DNA from: Kitasatospora cineracea
GTDB taxonomy: Bacteria; Actinomycetota; Actinomycetes; Streptomycetales; Streptomycetaceae
Direction: 5' to 3'
Length of the DNA stretch: 64,000 nucleotides
Assembly (NCBI RefSeq): GCF_003751605.1
Contig: NZ_RJVJ01000001.1
Span: forward strand, 5,208,001 to 5,272,000
Shown: positions 49,146 through 58,160 of the stretch, in pieces
Layout: each line of letters opens with the position of its first letter
Position numbering within the stretch: position 1 is the first letter of the stretch
Notes under the pieces: generated by a model
The model's database searches: none
Told to the model about the DNA's origin: nothing
The model's input: the letters and a program-made list of their open reading frames with translations, nothing else
Translations under genes and position numbers: made by a program

Positions 49146-51140
49146 ATGAGTATCACCGCCCCGTCCGGTACGGCGCCGCTACCCGGACTGCTGTCGGCCG
49201 TCCACCTCGTCGGGTCCTGCGAGCCCGGAATGGAGGGCCTGGCCCGCTGGCTGGCCGGGGCCGGTGCCGACGTCACCGGCAGCGTCCCCGAGGCAGAGCA
49301 GGGCGCCCCGGCCGTGGCCGCCCTCGCCGAGGCGGGCATCCGGGTGCGGGTCGGATTCGACGCCGAACACCTGCTCGCCGACCGCACCGCGGTGCTGTGG
49401 TCGGGGGCGAGCGGGCCGCACCCCGAACTGGACCGCGCCCAGGCGCTACGGCTGCCGATCCTGAGCCGGGACATTGCCCTCAGGGCGGTCTGCGCCGAGG
49501 CCGGCAGCGGGGCGGTGGCCGTGGCCGGCAGCCACAGCACTGCTACCGCGGCCGCCGCCCTCGCCCATCTCCTCGACGACGGAGCCACCGGCTGGATCCT
49601 CAACACTCCGGCCCGCGGAGCCACCGCCGGGCACGCGGCCGGGCAGCGGGTCGTGGTGGACCTGTGCCCGGACACCGCCACCCACGAGGCCGCCCCGAGG
49701 GGCGGCTGGCAGCGACGTCCCACACCGTACGTCCGGCTCGCCACCGAACAGCTCGCCGCCGCGCTGATCATGGCGACCGGCGCCAACGTCCCGCACTACG
49801 AGGACCACGTCGCCGGTCTCGACGCCGCCGAACGTCTCGCCCGCCGCACCGACATCCTCGTCCTGCCGACTTGGGACAACAGCACGGTCAACCTGCGCGA
49901 ACGCCTGGCAGACCGCCCCGTGCCCGGCCAGCACGTGGTCACCGTCGGTATCGCCCCCGACTCCACCGCCCGGATCGTTCACCTCACCCGCACCGGGGTG
50001 GGCTATCGCACCGTACTGCGCTACCGGCAGGAGGAGCACTCCTTCCTCCTGCCGGTCACCGGCGAGCACCACGCCCGAGCGGTGTGCGCCGCCGTCGCCT
50101 GCGCGCTGGCGCTCGGCGAGCACCCGCAGACCGTCGTCGCCCGAGCCGCCGGCTTCCGCGGAGTCGAGGGCTGCCTCGCCACTGCCGCCACCCAGCGCGG
50201 CGTCACCGTGGCCATGTCCCGTGCCCGGCACCCGCACGAGGTCGCCCAGGACGTGCAGGCAGCCCGCTTGCTGACCGAAGGCGCGCTGATCGCTGTCCTG
50301 GAACCGGACGGTATCGCCCGCGCCGGCGCCCACGCCGCCGAACTCGGAGACGCCCTCGTCGGCGCCGACCAGGTACTGCTGCTGCCGGTCAACACCCCGT
50401 TGGCCGGACACGCCGGGCCGGACCCGCTGGAGGCCATCGAGGAGATGGCCCGTCAGCGGCGCGGTGACGGCACCGTCCATCGCACCGGCCGTAGCCCGGA
50501 GCAGCAGATCGACGGACTGGTCGGGGAGGGGGACCTGGTCCTCGTCATCGGCACCGGGGCGGCTCGGCTGCTGGGGCCGCGCCTGCTGGCTCGCCTGGGT
50601 CACCCCACTCCGCCGACCGCGCCCGCTCCCGGCCTCGACCAGGAGACGGCTGCGGTCGCGAACAGCCTCAGCGACCTCACCCCCAAGAGCATCGAACTCG
50701 CTGTCGCCATCGCGGCCGGCCGCACCGCCCGCGACATCGCCCGCGGCTCCAGCACCTACCGGAGTACCGAAGGCGCCCGAAAAGCGGTCGAACACCTTCT
50801 ACGCAAGACCGGCGCCCGCCACCGCCGCCAGCTCACCGCTTGGGCAACCGCCGCGAAGATCGTCACCGCTCCGTCCCGCGACACGAAGGCGCTGACCTCC
50901 CCGCCAGTTCTACCGCCCCGGATCCAGACGATTCTCCAGGGCTGGGCCGACGGCCGCTCCACCGAGGAGATCAGGAAGGAGCTCAACGTTTCCCAGCCGA
51001 TCCTGGACGTCTACATCCGCACCCTGCAACTGCACTTGGACGTGGACACCCTCGAGCAGGCCATGGTCGTGGCCGTCCTTTCGGGCCTCGTCCGAGTCGA
51101 ACTGCCCGGAGATCCGTACCCGGCGGAGGTGACGCCGTGA
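49146..51140 (+). CDS. MurC-like protein with degenerate P-loop fused to two C-terminal helix-turn-helix domains
   Basis: A 664-residue protein. Residues 17-485 follow the order of Mur ligases of the MurC type: N-terminal Rossmann (AVHLVGSCEPGMEGLARWLA, then NPEL-like HPELDRAQAL), central domain, and C-terminal domain (GEHHARAVCAAVACALALG, ARHPHEV, EGDLVLVIGTGA). The ATP loop, normally GTHGKTTT, reads GSHSTATA (128-135), so the Lys is lost and ligase activity is doubtful. Residues 508-570 and 588-645 look like LuxR-type HTH regions (LTPKSIELAVAIAAGRTARDIA; IQTILQGWADGRSTEEIRKELNVS). It may be a DNA-binding sensor derived from MurC. The ATG has GGAG upstream; it overlaps the next gene (GTGA). 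Confidence 0.8.
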   Translation: MSITAPSGTAPLPGLLSAVHLVGSCEPGMEGLARWLAGAGADVTGSVPEAEQGAPAVAALAEAGIRVRVGFDAEHLLADRTAVLWSGASGPHPELDRAQALRLPILSRDIALRAVCAEAGSGAVAVAGSHSTATAAAALAHLLDDGATGWILNTPARGATAGHAAGQRVVVDLCPDTATHEAAPRGGWQRRPTPYVRLATEQLAAALIMATGANVPHYEDHVAGLDAAERLARRTDILVLPTWDNSTVNLRERLADRPVPGQHVVTVGIAPDSTARIVHLTRTGVGYRTVLRYRQEEHSFLLPVTGEHHARAVCAAVACALALGEHPQTVVARAAGFRGVEGCLATAATQRGVTVAMSRARHPHEVAQDVQAARLLTEGALIAVLEPDGIARAGAHAAELGDALVGADQVLLLPVNTPLAGHAGPDPLEAIEEMARQRRGDGTVHRTGRSPEQQIDGLVGEGDLVLVIGTGAARLLGPRLLARLGHPTPPTAPAPGLDQETAAVANSLSDLTPKSIELAVAIAAGRTARDIARGSSTYRSTEGARKAVEHLLRKTGARHRRQLTAWATAAKIVTAPSRDTKALTSPPVLPPRIQTILQGWADGRSTEEIRKELNVSQPILDVYIRTLQLHLDVDTLEQAMVVAVLSGLVRVELPGDPYPAEVTP

Positions 51141-51316
51141 GCCCCAACACGCAGGGCGGACGCCAGCCGGGAGACGGTTGCGACATACCGCGTCGGGCGT
51201 GTTACTGCCTCGGTTCCACCACCGGCTTCCCCGGGGTGTGCCCCATGGCGCTGGCGAGCACGGCCACCGTCCGCGCCACCGGTGTGCCGGTTCCGACCCG
51301 GGGAGCGGAGCAGTGA
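51137..51316 (+). CDS. Small Cys-containing protein, 59 residues
   Basis: A short unknown protein supported mainly by translational coupling: its GTG overlaps the previous stop (GTGA) and its TGA overlaps the next GTG (GTGA). The middle holds DGCDIPRRACYCLGSTTGFP with a fourth Cys soon after (GVCPM); the C-x7-C-x-C pattern may bind metal or form disulphides. No family was recognised. It could also be a spacer frame that is translated only to couple its neighbours. Confidence 0.5.
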   Translation: MSPNTQGGRQPGDGCDIPRRACYCLGSTTGFPGVCPMALASTATVRATGVPVPTRGAEQ

Positions 51317-51603
51317 CTCCGGAACGCCGGATCGCCCGCGTCGGAGCGGTGCTGGTGTGCTTCCTGCTCGGCTGGCCGGTCGGGGCCGCGCTGATGTTCC
51401 TGCTCGAACACCGGGCCAGCGCCCAGCCGGCCTGGCTCGCCTTGGCTGCCGGCTCTGCCCTCGCGGCGGCCGCGGGCTGCGACTGGCTGCTGCGCTGCCG
51501 TGCGGCAGGCGGCCGTACTTCCACGCACCGCACCCATGGCGGCCGTCCGGGTCAGGGCCGCACCTCTCCTACCTCCGCACCGGTTCCTCCTGCAGAGAAG
51601 TGA
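51313..51603 (+). CDS. Small two-helix membrane protein, 96 residues
   Basis: An unknown protein with two predicted membrane segments (about residues 9-28, ARVGAVLVCFLLGWPVGAAL, and 35-53, PAWLALAAGSALAAAAG), then a charged, Ser/Thr/Pro-rich cytoplasmic tail from residue 58. The GTG start overlaps the upstream stop (GTGA), and its stop overlaps the following ATG (TGATG), which supports translation. It is placed between the MurC-like/HTH protein and the deoxyribosyltransferase-like protein. Function cannot be inferred. Confidence 0.55.
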   Translation: MTPERRIARVGAVLVCFLLGWPVGAALMFLLEHRASAQPAWLALAAGSALAAAAGCDWLLRCRAAGGRTSTHRTHGGRPGQGRTSPTSAPVPPAEK

Positions 51604-52118
51604 TGAGCCCTCAACTCCCCTCATTCGTTTCGCTCCCCGCAGGCTTGCGTTACATCGAGGCGCCGGAGCCGTTCCACCCGGACGGCCGCCCGTCGCTGTA
51701 CCTGGCCGGGGCGACCGTCGGCTGCCCGGACTGGCAGTCGGAGGCGGTCGGCCTGCTGGAGGACGCCGGCTTCGACGGCACCGTCCTCAACCCCAGGCCC
51801 TCCCGCAACACCGTCACCAACTCCTATGCCGCGTGGTCTCCGTTCGGCTGGCAGGACCGCAACATCCGCCGTACCAGTGTCGTGCTGTTCTGGAACCCGC
51901 TCAGCCACGCACGCGTACAGGAGTGCTACCAAGCCCACCTGTCCACCGCGTACGGCGGGGCGGTGGTCGTCGGTTGCGACCCCGCCGACATCGTCCAACG
52001 GGCCAACCGCGCATTGCTCGTCCATGCCCTGCCGTGGCTGGCCGTCGCGGACACGCTCGCCGGCACCGTCTCTGCAGCCCTCGCCGAACTCGAAGTCGCC
52101 GCCTCACCTCGGTACTGA
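51603..52118 (+). CDS. Nucleoside 2-deoxyribosyltransferase-like protein
   Basis: A 171-residue protein resembling the small Nuc_deoxyrib_tr2 group. The core starts SLYLAGATVGCPDWQSEAV (family-typical start of the Rossmann-like fold), then GFDGTVLNPRPSR, and DRNIRRTSVVLFWNPLSHARVQ, where the acidic residue and the beta-strand fit an N-glycosidase/ribosyltransferase pocket. Known members exchange or cleave bases from deoxynucleosides; many distant ones are uncharacterised and phage-linked. The ATG overlaps the stop upstream (TGATG). It could be a base-releasing enzyme acting on nucleotide-like compounds; that is inference. Confidence 0.75.
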   Translation: MSPQLPSFVSLPAGLRYIEAPEPFHPDGRPSLYLAGATVGCPDWQSEAVGLLEDAGFDGTVLNPRPSRNTVTNSYAAWSPFGWQDRNIRRTSVVLFWNPLSHARVQECYQAHLSTAYGGAVVVGCDPADIVQRANRALLVHALPWLAVADTLAGTVSAALAELEVAASPRY

Positions 52119-52153
52119 CCACCCATCACCCACCTGCCCACGTCAGGATCTCC

Positions 52154-54051
52154 ATGCTCCGCACCCTGCCCCGGTACCGGATCGAGGACCATGCGCTCCT
52201 CGGCAACACCGCCTCGGCCGCCCTGGTCCTCCCGAACGGGACCGTCGACTGGGCGTGCCTGCCCGGCTTCGACTCCCCGGCGCTCTTCTCCTCCCTGCTC
52301 GGCGGCCCCGAGCACGGCTACTGGCGCATCGGCCCGGCCGTCCCGGACGGCCCGCCCCCGGACGCCGACCGCCGCCAGTACCTGGGCGACACCATGGTCC
52401 TGCGGCAGGAGTACGACACCGCCAGCGGCACCCTGGCCGTCACGGACTTCATGCCGGCCCCCGACTCCACCGGCGCGGCCGCGCCGCGGATCGTACGGAT
52501 CGTCGAATGCGTGAGCGGTGTCGTGGACGTCGTCTCCGTCTACCGGCCCCGCGCCGACTACGGCGCCGCCGCGCCGCTCATCCAGCAGGCCACCTCCCGT
52601 GCTCCGTGGCTGTCGGCCACCGTCGGGGCCGACACCTACTGGCTCCAGGGCGGTCGCGACCACTCGGTCAACCGCGACCGGATGTGCCGTGCCACGTTCA
52701 CCCTGGCCGCGGGCGAGGTCACCGCGTTCATCCTCACCTGGGGCCCCACCCGACGCGGCGGGTCCGCCCCGGCCCGGCCGGACGCCCTCGCCGAGCTGGT
52801 CGAGACCGTGCGGCACTGGGAGCGGTGGGCACGCGGGTGCACCTACCGCGGACCCCACCGGGAGGCGGTGATGCGCTCGGCCCTCACCCTGGCGGCGATG
52901 TGCCACCCGGACGGCGGCATCGTGGCCGCGCCGACCACGTCCCTGCCCGAGGAGATCGGCGGCACCCGCAACTGGGACTACCGGTTCGTCTGGCTGCGCG
53001 ACAGCGCGCTGGCCGCCGCCACCCTGCTGCGCCTGGGGCGGCTGGAGGAGGCCCGGCGCTGGCTGCACTGGCTCATCACGACCGTCGACCCCGCACACCT
53101 CCAGCCGATCTACCGCCTCGACGGCACCACCGACCTCACCGAACAGATCCTGGACCACCTGCCCGGCTACGAGGGCTCCCGGCCGGTGCGCCTCGGCAAC
53201 GCCGCCGCCGGCCAGCTCCAACTCGACGTGTTCGGCGAGATCGCCGACACCCTGCTGCTGGCCGAGGACGCCGGACTGTCCCCGAGCCGTGGACCGACAT
53301 CCTGCTGCTGGCCCTCGCCCGGCAGGTGGAGCGCCGCTGGCACGAGCCGGACGAGGGGATCTGGGAAATCCGCGGCCCAGCCCGCCACTTCACCCACTCC
53401 AAGATCATGTGCTGGATGGCTGTCGACCGGACCCTGCGGCTGCTGCAACGCCGCCCCGACCCCGATGCCGCCCTCCTGCACCACCTCGCCGAACTGCGCG
53501 AGCAGATCCACGCCGACGTGTGCGAACGAGGCGTCGACCCCGAACGGGGCGTCTTCACCCAGTACTACGGCTGCCGGGAGCTGGACGCCTCTCTGCTGCT
53601 GATCCCGCTGGTCGGTTTCCTCCCGCCGGACGACAAGCGCGTCATCGCCACCGTCGAGGCCATCCAGCGCGAACTGTCCACCGACGACGGCCTCGTGCTG
53701 CGCTACGCCACCGGGCAGCACGCCGCCGCGAACGTCGACGGTCTCTCCGGCCACGAAGGCGCCTTCCTCGCCTGCTCGTTCTGGCTGGTCGAAGCACTGA
53801 CCGCCATCGGCCGCGACGGCGAGGCCCGCGAGCTGTTCGACCGGCTCCTGTCGCTGCGCAGCGACCTGGGCCTGCTCGCCGAGGAGCGGGACCCGCACGC
53901 CTGCCGGCAACTCGGCAACTACCCGCAGGCGTTCTCCCACTGGGCGCTTGTCGACGCCGCGCTCCGCCTCGACCAGAACCGGCCGACGGCCGCGGCGGGC
54001 GAGACGCTTCCGGCCCGACAGCCGCAGCTCGCGGGGCAGGTGAGCCGGTGA
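52154..54051 (+). pseudogene. GH15 glucoamylase/trehalase-like protein, one-base frameshift in the middle
   Basis: About 632 residues when the frame is restored. An N-terminal beta-sandwich (YRIEDHALLGNTASAALV, TVDWACLPGFDSPALFSSLL) precedes an (alpha/alpha)6 barrel with GGTRNWDYRFVWLRDSAL, WEIRGPARHFTHSKIMCWMA (general-acid region) and GHEGAFLACSFWLVEAL (base region). GH15 members hydrolyse alpha-1,4-glucans or trehalose. The frame breaks at the C4 run 53280-53283: AEDAGLS ends one frame and PEPWTDILLLALARQ continues in the next; one more C repairs it. No signal peptide, so it is cytoplasmic. Its stop overlaps the next start (GTGA). Confidence 0.85.
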
Positions 54052-55213
54052 CCGCCACCCCGCTGCCCGACGGCGCCCTCGGCGCTGCGCTCGCCCGCTT
54101 CCCCCTCACACCCCCTGTCCCTGCCCGGACGGCGCCGCCGCTGGAGCAGCGGGTGGACGACCTGGACGCGCTGGCCCGCCGCGCCGCCGAGAGTGGCGAC
54201 ACCGCGCTGGCTGCCGAGGTGCACCGCCGCGCCGCACTGCTGCACTTCGACCTGGGCCACCCCGGTACGGCGTACGCGCTGTGCAACCTCCACACCGCCC
54301 TGTTCCTCGGGCACCGCCCGCTGAGCGTCGAACTCGCCCGGTGCGCGCTGGAGTTGCAGCTCACCCACGCCGAGCTCCTGATCCGTGAGGGCCTGCCCGG
54401 CACCGCCATCGAGCTGGTCCAGGAGATCCTGCGGGCCATCGGGGCGGGCCAGGATGCCGCGGCGGCCGCCGCCGGGATCCTGCCGCTGGCCGGCCTCACC
54501 GCCACCGAGCAGGACCGCATCACCCTCTATGACTGGTGGGACAACGCCTCTCTGCAGCTCCTGGCCACCGCGCTGGTGCGTGCCGGCGAGTGGTCGAAGG
54601 CCCGGCTCGTCCTGAAGGCAGACCCTGTTCCGCCGCCCGGCCCGGCCGCCGCCCGGCAAATCGAGACGATCACCCTGGCCCTCGGCGGCCAGCACCGGAT
54701 CGCCGCGACACTGCTGGCCAAGACCCCCCCCTCGACCCCCGCACCCCCTGGGAACACGCGGTCGCCGCCGCGCTCGCCGTCGTCTGCGCCTTGCTCGCCG
54801 GACAAACAGACAGCGGCGAACTCACCGCACTGTTCGACGTGCTGGGTGACGCCCACGACACCTACGACCCCACCGGCGACCCGCTGTTCGACACGCAGCT
54901 GACGCTCGCCTGCGCCGACCTGTGCACCGCTGCGGAGCGGCCGGCGGGCGCGCACCGGCTCTACGAGATCGCCACCGACTGGGCGCTCCAGACCCCCGAC
55001 GGCCACAGCGCCCGCGCCCTGCTGGGCCACGACCTCGCCGCCCGACTGCCCGAAGAGCACAGACGGGAACTGACCGAGACCACCATCCGCGCCGGATTCC
55101 GGGCTGCCGCGCTGCCGCACGACCTCGACGGCCGGGTCACGGCCGCGCTGGCCCTGGCCGCCGAGGCCATCACCAGCGCCACCGCCAACTCCGCCCTGCC
55201 GCAGCAGCCGTGA
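54048..55213 (+). pseudogene. Unknown helical (TPR-like) protein, one-base frameshift
   Basis: About 388 residues when corrected. The N-terminal half (to LLAKTPP) and the C-terminal half (from TPWEHAVAAALAVVCALLAG) lie in different frames joined at the C8 run 54724-54731; one extra C gives a continuous helical protein. It is Ala/Leu-rich with TPR-like pieces (AEVHRRAALLHFDLGHPGTA, then LCNLHTALFLGHRPLS; AAERPAGAHRLYEIATDWAL). It resembles the first protein of the array in composition. The GTG start at 54048 overlaps the GH15 stop (GTGA). No function can be assigned. Confidence 0.65.
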
Positions 55214-55319
55214 CCGGGCCGACTACCGCGCCGCACTCCCGGGCACCCCCGCGGTTTGGTCCGGCGCAGCTCCCCGGTACGCCGTCCGCACCGACCCCGA
55301 CACTGAGAGGCACACATCC

Positions 55320-56276
55320 ATGACCACCACGCCCCCGCCCGCCACTGCCGAGCCCGCCCGCCCGGTCATGCTGCACGTCGGCTGGAACATCCAGCACGGC
55401 TGGAAGCTCCCCGAGGCGATCGGCTTGTTGAAGCAGTTCGCCCAGGAGCACGGCGTTGACCGCCCGCACCTGCTCACCCTCCAGGAACTCCAGGAGGACC
55501 AGGCCGAGAAGGTGGCCGAGCAACTGGGGCTGGCCTGCGTCGAGGCACCCAACGTCCGCCCCGGGTCGCGCAACGCGCTCTTCTACGACCCCGAGATGTT
55601 CCAGCCCGACCCGGACTGGACCGCCTACTCCACCGAGGTCCGGCACCGCCCCGCCACCGCGAAACTCCGCCTCATCCACCCCGACACCGGCGTCCTCGGC
55701 CGGCGCGAGATGTCGGTGGCGAGCATCCACCTCGACTTCGGCGACCCCGACAACCGGCAGCACCAGATCCGCTGGCTGCTGGCCAACATGTACAAGCACA
55801 ACTGGCTGGCCCTCTTCCAGGGCGACATGAACAGCTGGCCGGTGTGGGGCTGCCCGCTCTCCCTGGACCGGGTCGTGGACCGTGCGTTCGCTCTGGACCG
55901 CTCGATCATCCGGGCCGACGTAACCACCGGGCCCGACGACGTGCCCGACCGGATCATGACCACCCGCCACATGGTCGATGTCGGTCGGCACGCCGCCACC
56001 GTGCTCGGCCAGACCGGCGCGGACCGGGCCACCACCTGGGACGGGCCCAAGAAGGCCCGCCAGCAGATCCCGGCCGAGGACTGCCCGCCCGGTGGCCTCG
56101 GCCCGATCGACCGCACCTACGTCTCCCGGGAGCTGGAGCCCGCACTCCTCTCGTCCGCGACCCCCGCCACGCCCGAGGTGGAAGCGGTCTCCGACCACCT
56201 CCCGCAGGTCACCGCCTGGGATCTGCGGCAACTGTGGGAGGTGATGGACGCCGAGGTCGAGACCGTCCGCCACTAG
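55320..56276 (+). CDS. Endonuclease/exonuclease/phosphatase (EEP) fold protein
   Basis: A 318-residue protein of the DNase I/AP-endonuclease-like fold. Catalytic signatures are in order: VGWNIQHGWK (Asn), LLTLQELQEDQ (metal Glu), ASIHLDFGD, LFQGDMNSWP (GDxN) and VSDHLPQVTAWD (terminal SDH). The substrate may be a nucleic acid or a phosphodiester small molecule; it lacks a signal peptide. The ATG has GAGAGG upstream. The stop codon TAG is part of the CTAG target at which an IS701-type element has inserted, so the reading frame is preserved. It is the last gene of the array before the element. Confidence 0.85.
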   Translation: MTTTPPPATAEPARPVMLHVGWNIQHGWKLPEAIGLLKQFAQEHGVDRPHLLTLQELQEDQAEKVAEQLGLACVEAPNVRPGSRNALFYDPEMFQPDPDWTAYSTEVRHRPATAKLRLIHPDTGVLGRREMSVASIHLDFGDPDNRQHQIRWLLANMYKHNWLALFQGDMNSWPVWGCPLSLDRVVDRAFALDRSIIRADVTTGPDDVPDRIMTTRHMVDVGRHAATVLGQTGADRATTWDGPKKARQQIPAEDCPPGGLGPIDRTYVSRELEPALLSSATPATPEVEAVSDHLPQVTAWDLRQLWEVMDAEVETVRH

Positions 56277-56330
56277 TACTCCAGTGCGACTTCGCGATCA
56301 TGTCGGTCTCCCGGTCTACCCTTGCTGGCC

Positions 56331-56579
56331 ATGGGCTACGACGTGCACATCACGCGGCGCGAGAACTGGTGGGATGAAGAGGGCCAGGACATCAGCACGG
56401 CGGAATGGGAAGTGCTGGTCGCTACCGACCCCAGCCTCGTGATGGTTCCGATGTGGTGGAACGCCGGGCGGATCGTGTCCAAGAACCCGAGCGATGCGGT
56501 GATCGCGACGATGTGCCGGGTGGCGAAGGAGCTGGACGCCCGGGTTCAGGGCGACGACGGCGAGTACTACGACGCCTGA
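56331..56579 (+). CDS. YDxHITR-family small protein carried inside the IS701-type element
   Basis: An 82-residue protein (MGYDVHITRRENWWDEEGQD at the N-terminus; ELDARVQGDDGEYYDA at the end). It is a clear relative of the two proteins encoded at 60467-60772 and 60787-61086, sharing the YDxHITR start and the ARVQGD end. Those two follow a YD-repeat toxin and are candidate immunity proteins. It lies between the left inverted repeat and the transposase, so it travels with the element. The ATG has a weak site. It may protect the host against a toxin, be an orphan immunity gene, or have a family-wide function that is not immunity. Confidence 0.75.
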   Translation: MGYDVHITRRENWWDEEGQDISTAEWEVLVATDPSLVMVPMWWNAGRIVSKNPSDAVIATMCRVAKELDARVQGDDGEYYDA

Positions 56580-56611
56580 CGGCTGCGGCCACCGCGAGAT
56601 GATCAAGGGTT

Positions 56612-57960
56612 GTGTGGACTCTTGAAGATCGTGTGGTGGCCGCGAGCGATAGCGTAGACCCTGCTCGATGGCGGGCGTTGTTCGACCAGGCCATGGCCAG
56701 GATTGCGGGCCTGTTCGGACGGGTGGAACCGCGGGCCACCGCCCGCGCCTATCTGCTCGGCTTGCTGTCCGGCACCGAGCGCAAGAACTGCTGGCGGCTG
56801 CGGAGCACGCCGGCCATGCCCGGCCCGGACCGATGCAGCGGCTGCTGCGGGGTGCCCGGTGGGACGCGGACGCAGCGTGCGACGAGGTTCGCCGCTACGT
56901 CCTGGACCACCTCGGCACCGACGATGGTGTCCTGATCGTGGACGAGACCGGATTCCTGAAGAAGGGCCGCGGTTCGGCCGGTGTCCAGCGGCAGTACACC
57001 GGCACCGCCGGACGGATAGAGAACAGCCAGGTCGGCGTCTTCCTCGCATACGCCTCCAGCAAGGGTCGGGCGTTAATCGACCGTCGGCTCTACCTGCCCG
57101 AACACACCTGGTGCCAGGACGCTGAACGCCGCCGCAGGGCCGGCGTGCCCGACGACATCGTCTTCGCGACCAAACCCCGCCTCGCCCTGCAGATGATCGC
57201 GGCGGTGCTGGACGCCGGAGTGAGTACGTCGTGGGTGACCGGCGATGAGGCATACGGGCAGGACCCCGGCCTGCGGGCCGGGCTGGAGGCCCGCGGGATC
57301 GGCTACGTGCTGGCGGTCTCATGCGCGACCAGGGTGCGGATCAACCAGGGACGCACCCCGATCCGCACGGACGAGGTCGCCAATCGCCTGCCCGTCTCCG
57401 CCTGGCACCGGCAGAGTGCCGGCGCCGGGGCGAAGGGGCCCCGCTACTACGATTGGGCCTGGGTGCGCATCGGCACTGGCGACTACCGCCACCTGCTGAT
57501 CCGCCGCAATCCCACGACCGGCGAGCTCGCCTTCTACCTGTGCTGGTCACCCCGGACCGTGCCACTGTCCGAGCTGGTGCGCGTCGCCGGCACCCGCTGG
57601 TGCATCGAGGAATGCTTCCAGGCGGCCAAGGGCCAGGTCGGCCTGGATCACTACCAGGTCCGGAACTGGACTGCCTGGCATCGGCACGTCACCCTGGCCA
57701 TGCTCGCCCTTGCGTTCCTGGCTGTCGCCGTCGACGACGCGCGGCCGACCAGGCCTGCGGATCCGAACCGTCCCACCCGAAACGGGGAACCGGTCGACCT
57801 CACCGTCCCGGAGGTCCGCCGCTTGATCGGCGTACTGTTCAGCCCTCCGGCCACGTCCCTGCGTGCGCTCCTGCACTGGTCGAACTGGCGCAGAAGCCAC
57901 CAGGCTTCGGCACGTCGCAGCCACTATCGGCGGCGACTTTCCGTTCCCTCAGGAACGTAG
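56612..57960 (+). pseudogene. IS701-family transposase, one-base frameshift
   Basis: About 449 residues when corrected. The GTG start (VWTLEDRVVAASDSVDPARW) follows AAGGG. Frame 1 ends after ERKNCWRL; the next frame continues AEHAGHARPGPMQRLLRGA. One missing G at about 56800 (CTGCGGAG for CTGGCGGAG) explains it. The DDE residues are visible in LIVDETGFLKKG (Asp), VTGDEAYGQDPG (Asp) and RWCIEECFQAAKGQVGLDHY (Glu). The C-terminus ends at the right inverted repeat, the stop codon sharing its first base with it. No slippery sequence is visible at the break, so programmed frameshifting is unlikely. Confidence 0.85.
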
Positions 57961-58134
57961 ATCGCAAAGTCACACTGGAGTACTAGCTGTCCCGTCCGGG
58001 TCGTACACCGGGAGAAGGCGAAATGTGACCAACCCTGGACAGAGGCAAGACGATTCACCTGCAACGGAGCTGTCCCCAACCCGACCGGGCAGTCTAGGTC
58101 TGGCGGAGCAGTTGCTGCGCCCGACGGTATGGGC

Positions 58135-58152
58135 GGCCCGCTTCTGCGGGCC
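58135..58152. terminator. Hairpin after the terminase genes
   Basis: A perfect 7-bp stem (58135-58141 with 58146-58152) and a TTCT loop lie 9 bp beyond the terminase stop codon, read on the minus strand. It may terminate the terminase transcript; no T-run follows. Confidence 0.45.
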
Positions 58153-58160
58153 AGCCCCGG

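Larger units (their letters stand above)
56273..57986. mobile_element. IS701-type insertion sequence with passenger gene, flanked by CTAG
   Basis: The element proper spans 56277-57982. The ends are near-identical inverted repeats (56277-56299 and 57960-57982, starting TACTCCAGTG on each side, two mismatches), flanked on both sides by CTAG (56273-56276 and 57983-57986), the 4-bp duplication typical of IS701. It carries two genes: an 82-residue YDxHITR-family protein and a frameshifted DDE transposase. It inserted at the stop codon of the EEP gene without changing its sequence. Confidence 0.85.

Noticed and set aside
56612-57960. Programmed ribosomal frameshift in the IS701-type transposase
   Set aside because: The break is at GGCTGCGGAG with no slippery A or T run, and IS701-type transposases are normally one frame; a missing G explains it more simply.
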